Positions 1 to 8,315 are shown, numbered from the stretch's first letter. The stretch: DNA of 64,000 bases from Flavobacterium notoginsengisoli (GCF_014207905.1 NZ_JACHLB010000001.1:124001-188000); one strand, 5' to 3'. The notes: generated by a model not told the origin, from the letters alone. Translations and numbers: made by a program.

Positions 1-1
1 G

Positions 2-397
2 GTTTCAGAAACCATTTTACCAGAAATGCTTACTCCAGAAATTGAGATCGATGCCGAAATTAATTTCTCTGATATAACCCCAAAACTCATTCGAATTTTA
101 AAACAATTCGAACCTTTCGGTCCTCAGAATATGACGCCTGTTTTTATGACTGAAAATGCGGTCGATACTGGTTATGCTAAAACTTTGGGTGCAGAAGAAG
201 AACATTTAAGGCTTTTTGCCAAACAAAACAACTCAGACGGAATTGCTGCAATTGGTTTCGGATTAGGAAAAAAATTAAATATTGTAAAAAATCAGAATCC
301 GTTTCAACTGGCGTATTGCATTGCAGAAAACGAATGGAACGGAACTGTTTCAACACAGCTTATGCTGAAAGACATTAGAACAAATGGAAGAGATTAA
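2..397 (+). CDS. recJ: Single-stranded-DNA exonuclease RecJ, C-terminal end (5' truncated by window)
   Basis: The open frame runs in from the window edge and ends at TAA 395-397; the first in-frame ATG (26) is internal, so this is only the last ~130 residues. The segment matches the C-terminal OB-fold region of bacterial RecJ, including the stretch FEPFGPQNMTPVF (family form PFGxGNPxPxF). RecJ degrades ssDNA 5' to 3' in recombination and repair; its catalytic DHH domain lies outside this window. The stop overlaps the following transporter gene by 14 bp. Confidence 0.9.
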   Translation, partial: VSETILPEMLTPEIEIDAEINFSDITPKLIRILKQFEPFGPQNMTPVFMTENAVDTGYAKTLGAEEEHLRLFAKQNNSDGIAAIGFGLGKKLNIVKNQNPFQLAYCIAENEWNGTVSTQLMLKDIRTNGRD

Positions 398-1667
398 ATC
401 GAACAAACCTGATCCGTATCAGGCATTACGTTACAGAGAATTTAACGTGTTTTTATTATTGCGTTTTGCAATGGTTTTTGCTTGGTCAATGCAATTTATT
501 GTTATTGAATGGGAAGTTTACAGCTTAACCAAAAATCCACTTTCATTAGGAATTATCGGTTTAATGGAAATTATTCCTGCCGTTTCAATGTCTTTGTTTG
601 CAGGACATATCGTAGATCAAAGAGAAAAGAAAAGCTTATTAGTAAAATGTATTTTAGGATTTTCAGTAATCAGTTTTGGACTTTTCTTATTGACTTGGCC
701 AAAAGTAGTTGGTGGTTGGTCTACGCATCTTATTTTGTATTCGATTTACGCTTTAGTATTTTTTGGCGGAATCGTCCGTTCTTTTATGGGACCAACTATT
801 TTCTCGCTTTTATCTTTGATCATTCCTAAAAAAGTATATCCAAATGCTGCAACTTGGAGCAGTTCTGTTTGGCAGATTGGAGCTGTTATGGGACCTGCAC
901 TAGCTGGATTTTCAATTAACTGGATTGGCGTTCATTGGTCAATGTGTCTGGTTTTCGGATTCTCAATTCTTTCGTTAATTGCTTTATCGCAAATCAGTGC
1001 TAAACCAATCATAAATCCGAAAATGGGAGAATCTATAAAAGATAGTCTTATGGAAGGTTTAACTTTTGTATTTAAAAACAAAATTGTTCTTGGTGCATTA
1101 TCACTTGATATGATAGCGGTACTTTTTGGAGGAGCTGTTGCATTACTGCCAGTTTTTGCACAAGATATCTTAAAAGTCGGTTCAGAAGGTTTTGGAATTC
1201 TAAGAGCCGCTCCTGCTGTGGGTGCATTTATTACAATGCTAGTTTCAGCTTACGTACCTTTATATGAAAATGCAGGAAAGAAACTCTTAATTGCCATTTT
1301 TGTTTTTGGATTATCGATTATCTTATTTGGACTTTCAACTTATTTCTGGCTTTCTGTTTTCGCTTTATTTTTAAGCGGATTGGCTGACGGAATTTCAGTC
1401 GTAATTCGCCAAACTATTTTACAGCTTAAAACTCCCGATCATATGCGTGGACGTGTTGGTGCTGTAAATTCGATTTTTGTTGGTTCTTCTAACGAATTAG
1501 GTGCTTTTGAAAGCGGTGCAACTGCTAAATTAATGGGAGCTGTAACTTCGGTTGTTTTTGGCGGAAGTGTTACGCTTTTGACCGTAGTTTTCACCGCATT
1601 GAAATCTCCGACCTTTAGGAATTTAGATCTGAAAAGAGATATGGACGAGCATCAGAAACTGGAGTAA
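384..1667 (+). CDS. MFS transporter, EntS-like exporter family
   Basis: A 427-residue integral membrane protein with about 12 hydrophobic segments, normal for the major facilitator superfamily. An MFS loop motif is visible after the second helix (GHIVDQREKK) and a related motif in the second half (RGRVGAVNS), typical of the enterobactin/macrolide exporter branch. It probably exports small molecules by proton antiport across the inner membrane; the substrate cannot be read from sequence. The start ATG lies inside the 3' end of recJ (14-bp overlap) and the stop abuts the next start, so recJ, this gene and the hydrolase are probably cotranscribed. Confidence 0.85.
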   Translation: MEEIKSNKPDPYQALRYREFNVFLLLRFAMVFAWSMQFIVIEWEVYSLTKNPLSLGIIGLMEIIPAVSMSLFAGHIVDQREKKSLLVKCILGFSVISFGLFLLTWPKVVGGWSTHLILYSIYALVFFGGIVRSFMGPTIFSLLSLIIPKKVYPNAATWSSSVWQIGAVMGPALAGFSINWIGVHWSMCLVFGFSILSLIALSQISAKPIINPKMGESIKDSLMEGLTFVFKNKIVLGALSLDMIAVLFGGAVALLPVFAQDILKVGSEGFGILRAAPAVGAFITMLVSAYVPLYENAGKKLLIAIFVFGLSIILFGLSTYFWLSVFALFLSGLADGISVVIRQTILQLKTPDHMRGRVGAVNSIFVGSSNELGAFESGATAKLMGAVTSVVFGGSVTLLTVVFTALKSPTFRNLDLKRDMDEHQKLE

Positions 1668-2579
1668 ATGAAATCACTTTTTCTTTATTTATTTTTTATA
1701 TCTGTTTTTGCAAACGGACAAAACCTTTATATCAAAACTTACGGAAACGAGAAGAATAAACCTGTAATTTTCATTCACGGCGGTCCAAGCGGAAATGCTA
1801 CTTTATTTGAAGGAACAACAGCTCAAAAACTAGCCAATCAAGGCTTTTATGTTATTGCTTACGACCGAAGAGGCGAAGGAAGATCTGCAGATCCTGATGC
1901 AAAATTTACTTTTGAAGAAGCTTCTCAGGATCTAAATTCGATTTATAAAAAGTATCATCTAAAGAAAGCAATTATATTGGGTCATAGCTTTGGCGGTTTG
2001 GTTGCGACATTTTATACCAACAAATATCCGCAAAATGTAAGCGCTTTGGTTTTAGCGGGAGCTTTATTTTCTCAACAGGAAACGTATGATCATATTTTAA
2101 ATACGCTAAAGAAAAAGTACCATGACGATTCTGAACAATTGAAGAAAATTGATATCGTTGAAAATCTAAATAAAAATTCTGCCGAATACAGAAAAGGATG
2201 TTACGAACTTGCAGGAGAAAATAGCTTTTTTAAAATGCCAAATCCAACTGCAGAATCTAAAAAACTATACGCCGATTACGAAGCTGGGGAATTTTTTAAA
2301 ACGAATATTCGAAATAAAAATGCGCCTTTAGTTTTTTATCGAAACGAAAAACTAAACAACATTGACAGCAGACCTTTTTTAAAAAAAATCAAAACTGCTG
2401 GTGTTCCAATTTATGGAATTTACGGAAAAGACGATGGCATATTTTCATCAGCCCAAATTAATTCTCTTAAGGCAATAACTGGCGAAAAACGTTTTGCTTT
2501 TCTAGACAATTGTTCTCATTATTTATTTGTTGATCAGCAGGCAATATTTCTTTCCAACCTAAAAAATTGGCTGAAATAA
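1668..2579 (+). CDS. Secreted alpha/beta hydrolase, proline iminopeptidase-like
   Basis: A 303-residue protein with an N-terminal signal peptide (about residues 1-17, ending ANGQ). It shows the alpha/beta hydrolase hallmarks: an HGGP oxyanion region near residue 37, the nucleophile elbow GHSFGG with Ser107, a candidate acid in GKDDG, and a C-terminal His in CSHYLF. The HGGP motif and YDRRGEGRS stretch resemble the S33 proline iminopeptidases, but substrate is not determined. The ATG directly follows the stop of the MFS gene (TAAATG), which implies translational coupling. A strong terminator follows at 2626. Confidence 0.8.
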   Translation: MKSLFLYLFFISVFANGQNLYIKTYGNEKNKPVIFIHGGPSGNATLFEGTTAQKLANQGFYVIAYDRRGEGRSADPDAKFTFEEASQDLNSIYKKYHLKKAIILGHSFGGLVATFYTNKYPQNVSALVLAGALFSQQETYDHILNTLKKKYHDDSEQLKKIDIVENLNKNSAEYRKGCYELAGENSFFKMPNPTAESKKLYADYEAGEFFKTNIRNKNAPLVFYRNEKLNNIDSRPFLKKIKTAGVPIYGIYGKDDGIFSSAQINSLKAITGEKRFAFLDNCSHYLFVDQQAIFLSNLKNWLK

Positions 2580-2625
2580 CAATCGAATTTTATAAAAAAG
2601 CAAGTTCACTAAAACCTACATAAAT

Positions 2626-2668
2626 AGCTAAAAATCAAAATACTAATAACGATTTTTAGCTTTTTTTT
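2626..2668 (+). terminator. Rho-independent terminator after the recJ-MFS-hydrolase run
   Basis: An 11-bp stem (2626-2636 with 2651-2661), a 14-nt loop and a T-run to 2668. It closes the upstream transcription unit before the next promoter. Confidence 0.75.
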
Positions 2669-2705
2669 ATGCTTTTCTTAATCAAGTATTAGTAGAAAGA
2701 GTTCG

Positions 2706-2713
2706 TATCTTTG
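2706..2713 (+). promoter_or_regulatory. Bacteroidetes -7 promoter box for the first 118-aa gene
   Basis: TATCTTTG matches the TAnnTTTG -7 consensus and lies 18 bp before the ATG at 2732. No clear TTTG -33 element is present at the expected spacing. Confidence 0.45.
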
Positions 2714-2731
2714 TAGCCTAAAAAAATTGCC

Positions 2732-3088
2732 ATGAAAGATATCGAACAGATATACCGAAACGATTTTGGAATTTCATTTTATTGGAAAGAAGGCAACGAA
2801 GTAATATCAGATAAAATTCAACTGCTTTTTAAACAAATGGGATTTTACTTTTCAGTTCAAGAATTAAATGAATTTCACGATTTAATTGAAGAATGCGCAA
2901 CAGACCATAACGATTATGATACACGTGGTGTAAAACGCGTCTTCGATAAATTTTTATTGAAAACACCTTATGTTGCGATAGATTTAGAAATATCACCAAT
3001 AGAATTACACTCTATAAAAGACTTGGTTGAAGGTTCTTTATTTCGACTTAATCTCAATGAATATATTCATGGTGCCGGCATGAATTAA
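2732..3088 (+). CDS. Conserved hypothetical protein, 118 aa (paralogue A)
   Basis: No function recognised. It is a soluble protein with no signal peptide, starting MKDIEQIY and ending EYIHGAGMN. It is a clear paralogue of the gene at 4187-4543: N-terminus (IEQIY..NFGI.FYWK), middle (FLLKTP) and C-terminus (SIKDLVEGSLF) are nearly identical. A -7 box TATCTTTG lies 18 bp upstream, so it is probably transcribed alone. Unlike its paralogue it lacks the central cysteine cluster. Confidence 0.7.
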   Translation: MKDIEQIYRNDFGISFYWKEGNEVISDKIQLLFKQMGFYFSVQELNEFHDLIEECATDHNDYDTRGVKRVFDKFLLKTPYVAIDLEISPIELHSIKDLVEGSLFRLNLNEYIHGAGMN

Positions 3089-3210
3089 AATTTTCTTCTG
3101 CTGTAATAATTTATAAATAGCAGTAAAATTCATTTCCTAAAATGTTAAAAATTGGATAAAATAGATTTCTGATTTAATCTTATTTCATTTCTTTATTTAA
3201 AAATAATTGA

Positions 3211-4074
3211 ATGAAATATACTACTACTCTGTTATTTATCTTTTTTTCTTTTGGAATTTATGCGCAAGAAAATATAATTTCTGGTGAAATAAAAGATTCA
3301 CAAAATAATTCCATTTTAGAATATGTCAATATTGGAATTCCTTCTAAAAGTACCGGGACTGTTTCGGACAAAAATGGAAATTTCATTTTGAAACTCAATG
3401 AAAAAGTAACGGAAAACGATACTATTTTCTTTTCTCATCTTGGTTTTGAAACCAAAAAAATAGTAGTTGGCCAATTAAAATCAAATTCCAATTTAATTGT
3501 AATGACTCCTTCTGAAAATACTTTAAAAGAAGTTGTCGTTAAATTCAAACAGCCAAAACCGAAACAATTTGGAAGAAGTTCGAAAGGTCTTGGGCTGATG
3601 CATTCTAATTTTTTCACTTCTCTCGATAAAACGGTTGACGATTATTTAAGTCGTGAAAAAGGAATGGAATTCCGAATCAAAAAAGACTGTAAAGTCGATG
3701 ATTTTAATTTCAATATTACTTCAAATGAATTCAAATCAGTTAAATTCAGGCTTAATTTTTATAAAGTAGAAAATGGCCTTCCGTCAAAAATCTTAATTGA
3801 AAAAGACATCATTTTTGAAGTGAAAGATAATAAACTCGGTTTGTTTACTGTTGATTTAAGACCTTACGATATTTATCTGGATAAAGAAATGGGAGATATT
3901 GCCGTAACCATTCAATGGATTGAAAGTGATAAAACCGATGAGAAAAGCAAGTTCTTCGCAATTTCAACCGCAGCGTCGGCGACAGAAACTAGCTTTTACA
4001 GAGAAAAAAATAGAAGTACTTGGTATAAAAGTGGCCAGAGCCTGACTTTTTATCTCAACGCTATGTGTCAATAA
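3211..4074 (+). CDS. Carboxypeptidase-regulatory-like domain protein, secreted
   Basis: A 287-residue protein with a signal peptide (residues 1-18, ending IYAQ). Residues ~20-100 resemble the CarboxypepD_reg-like beta-sandwich common at the N-terminus of Bacteroidetes envelope proteins (SGEIKDSQNN, EYVNIGIPSKSTGTVSDKNGNF). The remaining ~180 residues are a beta-rich region I do not recognise. There is no TonB-dependent receptor barrel, so it is not a SusC-type transporter. It lies between the two paralogous 118-aa genes. Confidence 0.65.
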   Translation: MKYTTTLLFIFFSFGIYAQENIISGEIKDSQNNSILEYVNIGIPSKSTGTVSDKNGNFILKLNEKVTENDTIFFSHLGFETKKIVVGQLKSNSNLIVMTPSENTLKEVVVKFKQPKPKQFGRSSKGLGLMHSNFFTSLDKTVDDYLSREKGMEFRIKKDCKVDDFNFNITSNEFKSVKFRLNFYKVENGLPSKILIEKDIIFEVKDNKLGLFTVDLRPYDIYLDKEMGDIAVTIQWIESDKTDEKSKFFAISTAASATETSFYREKNRSTWYKSGQSLTFYLNAMCQ

Positions 4075-4158
4075 ATCAGTAAAATCTAGAATTAATGCGG
4101 TTAACAAAATTTTATTCTTTTTATGATTTTTTTATTTAGAATTAATTTAAATAATATT

Positions 4159-4166
4159 TATATTTG
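4159..4166 (+). promoter_or_regulatory. -7 promoter box for the second 118-aa gene
   Basis: TATATTTG matches the TAnnTTTG consensus and lies 20 bp before the ATG at 4187. The two paralogues therefore have similarly placed promoters. Confidence 0.45.
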
Positions 4167-4186
4167 TTGAATTAAAAGGATTTACG

Positions 4187-4543
4187 ATGAGAGAAATTGA
4201 ACAGATATATCATAATAACTTTGGAATAGCTTTCTATTGGAAGGATCGCAACACAACCATTTCAGACAAAGTACAATTGGTTTTTAAGGAAACTGGTTTT
4301 TATTTCACTGTTCAGGAATTGAATCTTTTTTGCGATTTGATTGAAGACAGTATGATTGAAAACGCTTGTTGCGAAGCTTGCGAAATGAAATATTCTTGCC
4401 ATAAATTTCTATTAAAAACACCTTGCAATTCAATAGATTTGGCTGTAAATATGACCGAATTAAAATCTATTAAAGATTTGGTTGAAGGTTCTCTATTCAA
4501 AATTGAATTAGATGAATATATTTATGGAGTTGGAATGAATTAA
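4187..4543 (+). CDS. Conserved hypothetical protein, 118 aa (paralogue B, cysteine cluster)
   Basis: Same length and framework as the gene at 2732. The clear difference is a central insertion-free replacement that creates a cysteine cluster, NACCEACEMKYSCHKF, plus a further Cys in FCDLIED. The pattern CCxxC-x6-C could bind a metal or form disulfides, but without a signal peptide the protein should be cytoplasmic, which favours metal binding or a structural role. Function unknown. It lies directly upstream of the multihaem cytochrome gene, which has its own promoter. Confidence 0.7.
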   Translation: MREIEQIYHNNFGIAFYWKDRNTTISDKVQLVFKETGFYFTVQELNLFCDLIEDSMIENACCEACEMKYSCHKFLLKTPCNSIDLAVNMTELKSIKDLVEGSLFKIELDEYIYGVGMN

Positions 4544-4591
4544 GACACATTCTAAATATTTTAACAACATTTTTTCATTATTGAAATATAT

Positions 4592-4621
4592 TTTGATTCA
4601 AATCAAAAAAAAGTATATTTA
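4592..4621 (+). promoter_or_regulatory. Promoter of the multihaem cytochrome gene
   Basis: TTTG (4592-4595), an 18-nt spacer and TATATTTA (4614-4621) match the Bacteroidetes -33/-7 consensus except for the last base. Only 5 nt separate the box from the ATG, so the mRNA may be leaderless. Confidence 0.5.
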
Positions 4622-4626
4622 CAGCA

Positions 4627-5838
4627 ATGAAAAAAGCTGTATTTCTACTAACCAATATTCTTTTGACAATTTTCTTTGTCAGCTGCAACAATAAATCTGA
4701 AGAATACATTGATCCTCGCGGAACTGATTTTGCGGGTTCAGAAAGCTGTGTGCAATGTCATAAAACACAGTCTGACATGGTGTTTCAAAGTTCTCACTTT
4801 AAGGCTACTGCTCCCGCTATTTTAGGAAATGTCGCTGGAGATTTCGATTCTAAAAATCATACTTTCATTTACGATAAGAATACTAAATTGGTCATGGAAA
4901 AACATGGCGACAGTTTGTATCAGGTTTTGTACAAAAACGGAAAAGAAAATTCGAGATACAAATTTGAAATTGTCTTTGGAACCAAACATGCACAAACTTC
5001 AGTTTATTGGAAAGACAACAACACTTATGAATTACCGCTTTCTTTTTATCATTCCATAAATAATTGGGCAACAAGTCCAGGATTTCCAGCCGACAAACCT
5101 TATTTTGATCGAATGGTTGTAAAAGATTGTTATGCCTGCCATAGTTCTAATGTGAGTTCTAGAATGGTGGATCAGAGTTCTGCAGAAAAGAATTTTATGT
5201 CTATGGATGTGGAAGATATCATTAACAAAAAAACAATAGTTTACGGAATTGATTGTGAACGCTGCCACGGACCTGCAAAAAAACATGTCGAATTTCATTT
5301 AAAAAATCCAAACGTAAAAGTCGCCAACAGTATTACGAGTTTTAAAACCTTAAACAGACAACAAAAACTGGATGCTTGTGCCTTATGTCATTCAGGAAAT
5401 GATGGAATGAAATTGAGATCTCGTTTTGAATTTAAACCTGGAGATAACTTATCGGAGTTCTTTCGTGAAAACAGAAATATCACCGATAGTGCAAAATTTG
5501 ATGTTCACGGAAATCAATTTCGCTTAATGGCTCAGAGTAAGTGTTTTATTAAGAGCGAAAAAATGGATTGTATTACTTGCCACAATCCGCATGAGAATGC
5601 ATCCAAAAACATGGCGTCGTATTCTAAAATTTGTATGAGTTGCCACCAAGGTTTAAAGCATAATGAAACAACGCAAAAAACAATGCCAGAGAAATTATTG
5701 GCTTCTAATTGTGTAGAATGTCATATGCCTAAAAAAGCTTCAAATGCGATTAGTTTTCAGCTTTCAAACAGCAAACAATTATCCAATTATATTTTGAGAA
5801 CGCACAGAATCGGAATTTATCCGAATGCGAAAAAGTAA
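4627..5838 (+). CDS. Seven-haem c-type cytochrome lipoprotein
   Basis: A 403-residue protein with a lipoprotein signal peptide (lipobox FVSC, Cys20). It holds seven CxxCH haem-attachment motifs, beginning at residues 41, 168, 210, 251, 315, 336 and 362. It should be a periplasm-exposed, lipid-anchored electron-transfer protein or multihaem reductase; the substrate is unknown. The layout resembles the multihaem cytochromes of Bacteroidetes that often carry TPR repeats, but no TPRs follow here. The gene stops at 5838 and the convergent lpxH-like gene stops at 5839, leaving no gap for a terminator. No c-type maturation genes are adjacent. Confidence 0.85.
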   Translation: MKKAVFLLTNILLTIFFVSCNNKSEEYIDPRGTDFAGSESCVQCHKTQSDMVFQSSHFKATAPAILGNVAGDFDSKNHTFIYDKNTKLVMEKHGDSLYQVLYKNGKENSRYKFEIVFGTKHAQTSVYWKDNNTYELPLSFYHSINNWATSPGFPADKPYFDRMVVKDCYACHSSNVSSRMVDQSSAEKNFMSMDVEDIINKKTIVYGIDCERCHGPAKKHVEFHLKNPNVKVANSITSFKTLNRQQKLDACALCHSGNDGMKLRSRFEFKPGDNLSEFFRENRNITDSAKFDVHGNQFRLMAQSKCFIKSEKMDCITCHNPHENASKNMASYSKICMSCHQGLKHNETTQKTMPEKLLASNCVECHMPKKASNAISFQLSNSKQLSNYILRTHRIGIYPNAKK

Positions 5839-6582
5839 TTATTTTTTGAATTCGTGAAGTTCAAATTTCTCACCGTCAAAAACACCGTACGTAAAATAGC
5901 CAATCCAGTCACCTAGATTAACGTATTCAGAATTTTCGCCAACAGAACGAATCATTGGTAAATGGCGGTGTCCAAAAACGAAATAATTATAATGTTTGGT
6001 TTCTAGTTTTCGCTTAGCATACAAAATCAGCCATTCTTTTTCTTCGCCTAAAAACTTAATGTCTTCATCGCCAGAAATCAATTTATTTTTTACTGATAAA
6101 TACTGCGCCAAACTTACGCCCACATCTGGATGCAACCAACGGAAAAGCCATTTTGAAAACGGATTGGTAAAAACCTTTTTCATTCTCTTATAACCTTTAT
6201 CGCCAGGGCCTTTTCCGTCGCCGTGACCAATTAAAAAGGTTTTTCCATTAAAAGTAAATTCTTTATTATCGTGGTAAACTGGAATATTCAATTCGGTTTC
6301 AAAATAATCATTCATCCAAAGATCATGATTTCCTACAAAGAAATAAATTGGAATTCCGCTGTCGCGAATTTCAGCTAGTTTTCCCAAAATTCGAACAAAA
6401 CCTTTTGGAACAACCGTTTTATATTCGAACCAAAAATCAAACAAATCTCCCAATAAAAAAATGGCTTCTGCATCTTCTTTAACCTCATCTAACCAAGCAA
6501 CGAATTTTTTCTCGCGTGGTAAACTCAATTCAGGAGTTGGCGCACCAAAATGCTGATCTGAAGCAAAATATATTTTTTTCAT
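5839..6582 (-). CDS. lpxH: UDP-2,3-diacylglucosamine diphosphatase LpxH
   Basis: A 247-residue calcineurin-like phosphoesterase. The metal-binding motifs are in order: DQH near residue 9, GDLFDFWFEY (~45-54), GNHDLW (~105), GHGDG and GHRHLP near the C-terminus. The GDLFDFWFEY form is characteristic of the LpxH branch, which removes UMP from UDP-2,3-diacylglucosamine in lipid A synthesis at the cytoplasmic face of the inner membrane. Length agrees with the family. It is followed on the same strand, upstream, by queD with a 60-bp gap. Confidence 0.85.
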   Translation of the reverse strand: MKKIYFASDQHFGAPTPELSLPREKKFVAWLDEVKEDAEAIFLLGDLFDFWFEYKTVVPKGFVRILGKLAEIRDSGIPIYFFVGNHDLWMNDYFETELNIPVYHDNKEFTFNGKTFLIGHGDGKGPGDKGYKRMKKVFTNPFSKWLFRWLHPDVGVSLAQYLSVKNKLISGDEDIKFLGEEKEWLILYAKRKLETKHYNYFVFGHRHLPMIRSVGENSEYVNLGDWIGYFTYGVFDGEKFELHEFKK

Positions 6583-6642
6583 TGAATTTTGTGAAATGTG
6601 AGTTGTGAGATGAGAAACGTTTTACCTTTTACAATTTACTTT

Positions 6643-7095
6643 TTACAGGTTGTCAGAAGCATACCATTCTGCAAAAGAAGATTCAGTTTCCTGAAGTTTT
6701 AATGAGAAAAGAGAAATTCCAACAGGAAGACGATTTTTAATTCTTTCTGCAAAATCAACCACCATATTTTCGCTAGTTGGCTGATAATCTACTAAAATTA
6801 CATGATGTCCGCGATTTTTTAGTTCAGCAGCCAATTCAACATGTGGTGTAGTCTGATTGAAAACAGTAGCGTGATCAAATTGGTCGACGATTTCTTCTTT
6901 TACAATTTTCTTTAGATCCGAAAAATCAATTACCATTCCGTATTTCACATTCGATCGATCTGTAATTGGCGAACCAATAACCGTTACCGATAATTTATAA
7001 CTGTGTCCGTGAACGTTTTTACATTTTCCGTCGTAACCGTACAATGCATGTCCAGTTTCGAAACTAAATTGTTTTGTAATTCTGATATTACTCAT
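6643..7095 (-). CDS. queD: 6-carboxy-5,6,7,8-tetrahydropterin synthase QueD
   Basis: A 150-residue member of the PTPS/QueD family, which makes 6-carboxytetrahydropterin from dihydroneopterin triphosphate on the queuosine/7-deazaguanine route. Visible residues: zinc-ligand His in FETGHALYG and GHSYKL, the catalytic Cys in GKCKNVHGH, the catalytic Asp-His pair in FDHATVF, and the pterin-anchoring Glu in TSENMV. The C-terminal LQETESSF is also typical. Other queuosine genes are not in this window. Confidence 0.88.
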   Translation of the reverse strand: MSNIRITKQFSFETGHALYGYDGKCKNVHGHSYKLSVTVIGSPITDRSNVKYGMVIDFSDLKKIVKEEIVDQFDHATVFNQTTPHVELAAELKNRGHHVILVDYQPTSENMVVDFAERIKNRLPVGISLFSLKLQETESSFAEWYASDNL

Positions 7096-7116
7096 CGATT
7101 TTTAATTTTAAGCTTG

Positions 7117-7124
7117 CAAATTTA
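7117..7124 (-). promoter_or_regulatory. -7 promoter box for queD
   Basis: On the minus strand this reads TAAATTTG, a match to TAnnTTTG, 21 nt before the queD start codon. No good -33 element was seen. Confidence 0.4.
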
Positions 7125-7149
7125 CAAATTAATAACCGTTTAAATAATA

Positions 7150-7226
7150 AATTCCAAGTAAAGAAAAATTCCAAATCCCAAGTATTGAGTTCATCATGGA
7201 ATTTGGATTTTTTTAATTGGAATTTC
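7150..7226. repeat. AATTCCAA/TTGGAATT-rich intergenic repeat, locus 1
   Basis: Intergenic segment with copies of ATTCCAA followed by GGAATTTGGATT and TTGGAATTT in the opposite sense, so it can fold back on itself. Similar blocks occur at 11875, 19943, 21431 and 59761. Confidence 0.5.
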
Positions 7227-7233
7227 TATCTTT

Positions 7234-7998
7234 TTATTTTTTAAACTGAAGCAGCGCATTTCTTGTAAAATCAGACAAAACTAATTTACCTGTAATGGCG
7301 GCGCGCTCAAAAAGAAGCGATTCCCACTGTTCTGTTCCTTCCCAAATAATTTTTTTCATTTCGTATAAAGCTTCTGGATTATACGAACTTAATTTTTGAG
7401 CAAAACTTTCGACTTCTTCATCCAATTTTTCGGAAGAAGCTAAGACCGAATAAAGTCCTTTTTGAAAAGCCCAATCTGCCGATTTCCATTCGTGCGGTGC
7501 TAAAGTCATTTGAGCCATAGCTGTTTTTCCTATTTTACGAGAAACGGCTGGCTCAATTACAAAAGGGCCAATTCCGATTGCTAATTCTGATAATTTAATA
7601 TCACTCTGTGGAGTTGCAAATACATAATCGCATGCCGAAATAATCCCTACTCCACCGCCAACTGCTTTTCCTTGAACGCGACCAATGATCATTTTATCGC
7701 AATTTCTCATCGCATTTAGCAAATGTGCAAATCCTGAAAAGAACTCTATACCTTGCTCTTCATTTTCAACTTTCAAAAGTTCATCAAAAGAAGCGCCAGA
7801 ACAAAAAGTTTTCTCGCCTTGACTTTTTAGAATAATAACTGAAACGTCTTCGTTTCTGCTTAACGAATTAATTTCAGCAGTTAATTTATTTAATAATTCT
7901 CTCGGAAAAGAATTACTTGCTGGATGGCCAAACTCTACTGTTGCAATTGTATTTTGAAAAGAAGTTTCTAAACTTCCATTTAGATTTTCAGAACTCAT
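7234..7998 (-). CDS. Enoyl-CoA hydratase/isomerase family protein
   Basis: A 254-residue crotonase-fold protein. The crotonase signature is visible: CSGASFDELLKV for the first oxyanion strand and GRVQGKAVGGGVGIISACDYVFA for the second, followed by SELAIGIGPFVIEPAVSRKIG. It should act on enoyl-CoA thioesters in fatty-acid or amino-acid breakdown. Whether it is a hydratase, isomerase or another crotonase activity cannot be fixed: the usual catalytic Glu region reads ELAIGIGPF rather than E-x-x-x-G-L-x-P-x-x-G-G. It lies between the queD promoter region and the tRNA locus and appears monocistronic. Confidence 0.8.
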   Translation of the reverse strand: MSSENLNGSLETSFQNTIATVEFGHPASNSFPRELLNKLTAEINSLSRNEDVSVIILKSQGEKTFCSGASFDELLKVENEEQGIEFFSGFAHLLNAMRNCDKMIIGRVQGKAVGGGVGIISACDYVFATPQSDIKLSELAIGIGPFVIEPAVSRKIGKTAMAQMTLAPHEWKSADWAFQKGLYSVLASSEKLDEEVESFAQKLSSYNPEALYEMKKIIWEGTEQWESLLFERAAITGKLVLSDFTRNALLQFKK

Positions 7999-8103
7999 AA
8001 AAAAAGATTTAAAGGTAAAGTTACGCTTTTGAAAAATTATATTCTTGAAACTCTCTGAAATTTGTTTTTTGAGAATTATTTGACTTTATTTGTTTACACA
8101 TTT

Positions 8104-8178
8104 GGGGGATTAGCTCATTTGGCTAGAGTATCCCGATGAAAAATCGGGAAGGTGACAGTTCGAATATGGTATTCTTCA
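8104..8178 (+). pseudogene. Degenerate tRNA (tRNA-like pseudogene) related to the adjacent tRNA-Ala
   Basis: The first 25 nt (acceptor 5' strand and D arm) are identical to those of the tRNA-Ala at 8193. The 3' part is recognisable but decayed: one base is deleted from the T arm and the acceptor 3' strand reads ATTCTTC. The anticodon arm is replaced by a 7-bp hairpin (TCCCGAT/ATCGGGA) with a 5-nt GAAAA loop, leaving no normal 7-nt anticodon loop. It cannot be a conventional decoding tRNA. Confidence 0.7.
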
Positions 8179-8192
8179 GAAAACAAAAACAC

Positions 8193-8266
8193 GGGGGATT
8201 AGCTCATTTGGCTAGAGCGCTACGCTGGCAGCGTCGAGGTGACCGGTTCGAATCCGGTATTCTCCA
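8193..8266 (+). tRNA. tRNA-Ala (anticodon GGC)
   Basis: A 74-nt cloverleaf without encoded CCA. The acceptor stem GGGGGAT/ATTCTCC includes the G3-U70 pair that marks alanine tRNAs. The D arm is GCTC/GAGC, the anticodon loop CTGGCAG gives anticodon GGC (reads GCC), and the T arm is ACCGG-TTCGAAT-CCGGT with discriminator A8266. One T-C mismatch lies in the anticodon stem. A terminator follows 9 nt later. Confidence 0.9.
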
Positions 8267-8274
8267 CAAAACAG

Positions 8275-8315
8275 AAAACCCTTGTAAAACTAAATTTACG
8301 AGGGTTTTGTTTTTT
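8275..8315 (+). terminator. Terminator after tRNA-Ala
   Basis: A 14-bp stem (8275-8288 with 8295-8308, one T-G pair), a 6-nt loop and a T-rich tail. Confidence 0.85.

Noticed and set aside
1..397. Standalone 123-residue gene at the window start
   Set aside because: The frame is open to the edge and the sequence matches the RecJ C-terminus, so ATG 26 is internal.
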